This document shows, piece after piece, positions 59,270 through 64,000 of a DNA stretch of 64,000 nt. This stretch comes from Lutjanus erythropterus. Lineage: Eukaryota > Chordata > Actinopteri > Lutjaniformes > Lutjanidae. Numbering within the stretch: the first letter of the stretch is position 1; each line of letters begins with the position of its first letter. The stretch spans positions 26,535,922 to 26,599,921 of the forward strand of contig CM034599.1 in assembly GCA_020091685.1 (NCBI GenBank). The letters run 5' to 3'. The notes beneath the pieces were generated by a model. It saw only the letters and a program-made list of their open reading frames with translations. It ran no database searches and was not told the origin of the DNA. The position numbers and the translations under genes were made by a program.

Positions 59270-62200
59270 CTGAAAATATATAAAAATCAAAGTTAGAACA
59301 CATTTTAGTACAAGCATTTACTGTGACTGCAGGTTGGATACAACTTTGATCTGGATGACACAAGGACACACAAGTGTGAGTGAAACAAGTGGGCTCATTT
59401 TGATTATACAGACAGCAGATGACACTCAGGTATTTCTTAGACAAATTAACAATAAAAAATGTCTATATAGATAGATCTGTATAAAACATAACATATAGGA
59501 GCATCCTATGGTCCACATCATGAATTTACCTTGGCTATCTCAGGAGTTTTGAAGTTTATGATCTTCCCGAACTCCTTGGCATGGAAGACAGACTTTACTC
59601 TCTCCTGCAGTACACAGGAAAGTCATTTAGTGCAATAATCTGCTAAATAATTGCTTAAAACTCGAAATAAATGTAACATTAGTCTCTTAAAGTGAAAAAT
59701 TTAGTTTTTGGTTTGGATTTAAAGGGTTTTTGTACCTTGGCCTCAATGCGAAGTCTGCGGTTCTCTACGATCATCGGATCCTTGGTGAACTCTTCAAACA
59801 GATACTGCCACTCACACGTTAGCTGGCCGAATGTGCCTTTGGTCACAAAGAATATTCCCCTGAAAAAGAAAACCACACGAAAAATGGTTAAAAAAAAAAC
59901 TACAGTACAATATAATGTGAGAGTGGCACACTAGATCAGGGGTGTGCAACCTGCGCCTCTGAAGCCACATGCTGCAAATCATATATACAGTATATATATT
60001 TCATCAACTAAAATGTGTATCATCATCTACGACTACTGTTCGTCCCCTTTTCCTCTAAATGGCTCGTCTTGAGTATAAGCTAACTATGGATGCCAAAGCG
60101 TCCTTCGTCAGACAGACGTAACCTATTATGCGCTCACAACACCTTTCCCCTGAAATGTTACAAGGTCTTGAGGTGTGAAACTGGAGGTACAGATCGCTCT
60201 GATTGATGCCAGCTCCCATTCACACACGACCCCATGCAGGAAATGAGACAGACTGAAATACAAATGCTTTGACTAAAGGAAATACACAGCAGTAAAACAA
60301 CACTGTTTGGATGCTCTATCTTTTTTTTTTTTTTAATCTCAGCAGCTTTTAATAAAAACCACAGGAATATTATTTACTATGCTCATCTCAAACACTCACC
60401 TCTTGGTGATCATGAGGAAGTCAGAGTCATTGACCTTGGCATGAGCAAAGTATCTGTACTTTGCAAAACGTCCATTCTCAATTTTCTGAAAGACAACAGA
60501 GAGAGTTAATATTTAACCAAACAGCATGACTAACAAAAGAATAAAATGAATGTCCATATCTATCTGTGATCATTTGTATACAAGAGTGTTCAAAAACATT
60601 TTCCAGCGACTGCATACTATAAATCAGCCTGTGCTACAATGGACCTCTGCAAAAGAAAAAAAAAAAAGAATGAATATGTGCACAAAACGTCACTTTAATG
60701 AAACCAGATGATGTTGTGGGATTGTGGGGAAACATGGGACGAAGCAAAGACAATGGCAGGTAGACGTTTAAAAGATGAACACTTTATTGTGAACAAGAGG
60801 ACAGTGAACAGATGCAGTGGATAACAGAATGAATGAAAATCCTTGGTTATGACTTTTTTGACAATGAATGAATAAACAATGAGAAGGTTTTCTTTTGTGG
60901 TTTGTGAGAAAATGATGAAAAGAACAGGATAAGGTAAAAAGTAGAAGTGATGGAGTTAAATAACAAAGGATAAAGAAACTTAGTTAACAAACAACTAAAA
61001 ATATAAAATACAGAAAAACAAATCTGTTAAATTCTACGAACTCCTTTCTTTGGTTTGTTTAAATCCTTCCTAAATGAACTCCTAACAGACCGACAACAGG
61101 CAGAAAAACTCCAGCAAAGACTACAGACAAAAACCAACACTACACTACAGCCGCCTCTTCTATTCTCTATCTGTTTTCCTCATCACCCTCATCCTCTGAG
61201 CCACTTCTACGCCACTCATCACTGTAGGCCAACCTCCTCTGTGGACATGACAAGAGAAAAGAGTAAAGGTCAGAGCACAGAGAACCTGAACGCCTGTTTC
61301 TACCCAGAGAGACCTGTTATGTGTGGAGTTTTAGTCAAGGAAATGAATGTTTTCTCATTTCAATCTACATCAGTCATGCAACGATTAGTCAATTAATCGA
61401 TTAGTCGATCAAAAAAATAAATTAGTTGCTAGCTATCTTGATAATTTTTATTATTTGAATATTTTTTATTTCTTTCAAAGTTACAACAGCTCTGTCCTTC
61501 AACTCTAAAAGCACCACTACCTTTTGTTTTACATGACATAAGTAAAAATGATATATATCTGATCTGAAATAGCTCCGAAGTATTACAAGATCTTGGAGAC
61601 ACTCTTATGCTTTGTAAAAACGCCTTTAAATGGAATGTGGTAAAGTATAAAGTCAATTAAATTCAGTCACAATGTATCTGAAGCCTATTTAACCAGCTAC
61701 AACTCAAACAGATTTGTGTATATGATTTGTAGTTCGTATTATTTTTGACATATTCCTAATTTGGCATAAGGGGAATAATCTATCACTAACACATCAATAT
61801 ACACACAAACCTTGTCTAGGTCTAAAGCTGGTGACGCAGATGGGTGACAAATAAAAGGAAAAGCCTGAATAAAATGAGGGGAGAAACATGATAAATGCAG
61901 ATTCTTCTACACAAGGTATGAGAGGTCAGTGGAGGGTTCAATGAGAATGAAATCACGTGAATCATCTGTGCTTGTTATCACCTTTGCATTGAGCAAACTG
62001 AACTCCCTGGAAGATTTTGCAGTGACGTCTTGGACACTGCTCTTTTCCACCATTGTCAAAAACACCACACGAGGGAATATTTTTCAGATGAAGGATGTCA
62101 ATCCCTCCAGAAGAATTTAGAGATTTGTAGAATCTTTACAACAGCAGTGAATACAATTATAAAATCATTCTAATTCAAGCGAATGGTGAATTTTTGACCA

Positions 62201-63412
62201 CAGCTTTATAAGTTGTGGTGTGAACTCCTCCACCCACTTGAGTTACAATGATTTTAGAACTTTATTTTTTGTAGTTATAGTTCTTGGTGTGGATGACCCG
62301 TAAGGCTCTTTGATTTGTCACCTATCTGTATTATAGGAAACATCCTACACATGACATTTCTAATTATCCAAACAGTGCATCTCTGACCTGAGACTCGCAA
62401 GCAGAGACTTCAACCCACTCCATCCAGCACGACAGCTAGACAATGTCGTCATAAAAAAGTGACCCACTGTTTAAAGCTCATAGCTCAAATGAAGCAGAAC
62501 TGACACACTTCAAAGCTACACTAACCCATGATAATGACACACTGCCGGCTCTGAAACACATTCAGGTTATTGTGCTAATCTACAATATGTTTAGTCAAAT
62601 GGCTGCTGGGATTATTTTTGCTAAAACCTTGAGAGCAACACTTGCATCCAGATGTGGCATAAACTGCCAAACACAATCAGTGTAACTCATCACAAGGCAC
62701 CAAACCAATCATGTTATTTGAGTAGTATGGGACAAAAACAAAAAAGGCGAGGCAGCTACACTGCACAGAAGCTCATAACTTGAATGAGTGAATGAAATCT
62801 GGAGTTCATGTGAATGAAAACATTCACATAAACACCAAATGTCTAAGTTGCATGTGTTCTTTTCCCCTCTTACGACAGAAAACAGGCCCAGAGATGAATT
62901 AATCACTAAGAATTGTGCTGAGTTGCTGTATAAGGATCTACAAACAGCAAATGCTAAATATAAAATAAACAGAAATGTTTAAAGATAATTTATAAAACAA
63001 AGCAGCCTGAGGGGAGGATTGTTTAAAAAAAAAGGTTGAGAGAAATTTTTATCTGTGTGCATGAAAAAACAACTCCACTTGCAAACCAGGGCAAACTGTT
63101 AGAGTGCACAATAGATGCATCACTTAAGTCAGTATAAAGACACAGAAATGGCAAAAAGAAGCAGACAATATTCAATTGCATTAAAGAAAATGTAAAACAG
63201 TGTTTTCCTCATCTCAGTTAAATGAAGAATATTAACCAACTTCTATTTGCCCTGGTCTGCCTATGGAGAGTTGATGATGCAGAGGTTTTTGTTCTACCTG
63301 GAGCATCTGACTGCCGAGGCCTTCCCTCTCCTTATATGGTCGTATGACACCATCCTCGTGGATGAAGCGAGGAGGACGCAGCGATTTAATATCTTGTGAA
63401 GTCTCTGCTGCC
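59219..63412 (-). CDS. vps13a: Vacuolar protein sorting 13A / chorein (vps13a), C-terminal 149 residues; gene runs off the right edge
   Basis: Five coding exons on the minus strand: 63412-63298, 60485-60400, 59859-59736, 59604-59530 and 59269-59219, in frame to a TAA at 59221-59219. The residues include LRPPRFIHEDGVIRPY, MLQKIENGRFAKYRYF, FVTKGTFGQLTCEWQY, FHAKEFGKIINFKTPE and the tail DARESLPKY. They match the extreme C terminus of vertebrate VPS13A, a protein of about 3,170 residues, so only the last twentieth is here. VPS13A is a bridge-like lipid-transfer protein at membrane contact sites. This end forms the PH-like domain after the ATG2-C region, and the PH-like domain is reported to bind XK. 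No frame break is seen. VPS13C is the nearest alternative; GQLTCEWQY, FKTPE and linkage to gna14/gnaq support VPS13A. Confidence 0.96.
59530..59604 (-). CDS. vps13a: vps13a coding exon (25 codons)
   Basis: 75 nt, phase 0, acceptor GCAG at 59608-59605, donor GTAAAT at 59529-59524. Encodes ERVKSVFHAKEFGKIINFK then TPEIAK. Confidence 0.96.
59736..59859 (-). CDS. vps13a: vps13a coding exon (PH-like core)
   Basis: 124 nt, acceptor TTTCAG at 59865-59860, donor GTACAA at 59735-59730. Encodes GIFFVTKGTFGQLTCEWQYL and FEEFTKDPMIVENRRLRIEA plus Lys. The first base completes an Arg codon. Confidence 0.96.
60400..60485 (-). CDS. vps13a: vps13a coding exon
   Basis: 86 nt, acceptor TTTCAG at 60491-60486, donor GTGAGT at 60399-60394. 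Encodes KIENGRFAKYRYFAHAKVND then SDFLMITK. Confidence 0.96.
60486..63297 (-). other. vps13a: vps13a intron (2.8 kb)
   Basis: AT-rich. At 61377-61440 is one end of an AT-rich repeat (TGCAACGATTAGTCAATTAA, then TCGATTAGTCGATC), related to the elements at 13.6 and 27.6 kb. The open frames at 61055-61396 and 61929-62120 (plus) have no domain and are antisense to the gene. Nothing else recognised. Confidence 0.65.
63298..63412 (-). CDS. vps13a: vps13a coding exon (rightmost in window)
   Basis: 115 nt, acceptor TTTTCAG at 63419-63413, donor GTAGAA at 63297-63292. Encodes AAETSQDIKSLRPPRFIHED and GVIRPYKEREGLGSQMLQ. The first base completes a codon begun in an exon outside the window. Confidence 0.95.
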
Positions 63413-64000
63413 CTGAAAAAGGAGACAAGACACACAAATGCATTTAATGACAAACCTGACTTGGTACCTTACTGCTTCCCGTACACACAAAACATGGATA
63501 TATAAATGCATACATGCAGTATGACTATGGCAAACCTCGACCTGAATAGCTTCTGTAATAAAAAGGATGTTCTCTGTTTGTGCATTTACTGTACCTGATT
63601 ATTATTTACTTGATTTATTAAAATACTGAATGTCACAAATACGTCTATCACAATGTTGAATGATATTTTGTCCCAGATATAATTGCAATGAACAATATTA
63701 TCATTTTAAGACCATTTTATGCCATTGATTTAATGATAATAGCATAATACTGGAAGTACACCTTTTCAAAGAGAAATCAACTTTTAATTCTTGAGAATAT
63801 TCAGACAAAGAGAACAGACGACAAGCAGACAGAAGCAGCACAACCAGAAATAACAGCAAAATGTGTCTCAGCATCTTTTTTTTCCTTGTCATTTGGCTTA
63901 GGCACTGTGTCTCATAACAGTACAGAAAACCCTGCTGCTGGCATCATGTTGGATAAAACATTGGTGGCATTGTTACGTAAACAACCACACATGTAAACAC
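63413..64000 (-). other. vps13a: vps13a intron, continues past the window edge
   Basis: 588 bp with no exon or repeat recognised. Confidence 0.7.

Noticed and set aside
61055-61396. 113-codon plus-strand open frame in the vps13a intron
   Set aside because: Antisense to vps13a, no domain, and it ends in an AT-rich dispersed-repeat terminus.

Overview
The window is nuclear DNA from a bony fish. Genes are split by GT-AG introns, the proteins are vertebrate heterotrimeric G-protein alpha subunits and their neighbours, and the AT-rich introns are full of CA/GT microsatellites and short inverted-repeat DNA elements of a kind common in spiny-rayed teleosts. The species cannot be named from the sequence. 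The percomorph-type assignment rests on recognising the repeat families and is an inference.

Four genes are present. (1) wdr31, minus strand: first coding exon at 5222 running leftward off the window at base 1, non-coding first exon and promoter near 6.6-6.9 kb; only the N-terminal half of the WD-repeat protein is here. (2) gnaq, plus strand: seven coding exons from 12177 to 36691, complete 359-aa G-alpha-q, with a CpG-rich promoter region just upstream and a 16.3-kb first intron. (3) gna14, plus strand: seven coding exons from 45063 to 56028, complete 354-aa protein with the same exon plan. (4) vps13a, minus strand: the last five coding exons (59219-63412), giving the C-terminal PH-like region of the bridge-like lipid-transfer protein; the rest lies right of the window.

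gnaq and gna14 are tandem head-to-tail paralogues that couple receptors to phospholipase C-beta. vps13a lies tail-to-tail with gna14. This order and orientation (vps13a, gna14, gnaq) matches human 9q21.2, with far smaller introns. wdr31 is a separate gene, divergent from gnaq, with about 4 kb of non-coding sequence between them.

Non-coding sequence holds at least ten short non-autonomous DNA-transposon-like copies, long CA/GT and TA microsatellites and a degenerate ~28-bp minisatellite. The main observations for follow-up are: a 56-bp stretch identical at every codon position between exon 5 of gnaq and gna14 (possible gene conversion); two copies of a long foldback element around the gna14/vps13a 3' ends; a short element with perfect 24-bp terminal inverted repeats in the gna14 3' UTR; and the fact that, for all three genes whose stop codons are in the window, the first canonical AATAAA after the stop lies inside such an element. 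I found no CRISPR array, rRNA or tRNA, and no convincing new protein-coding system.
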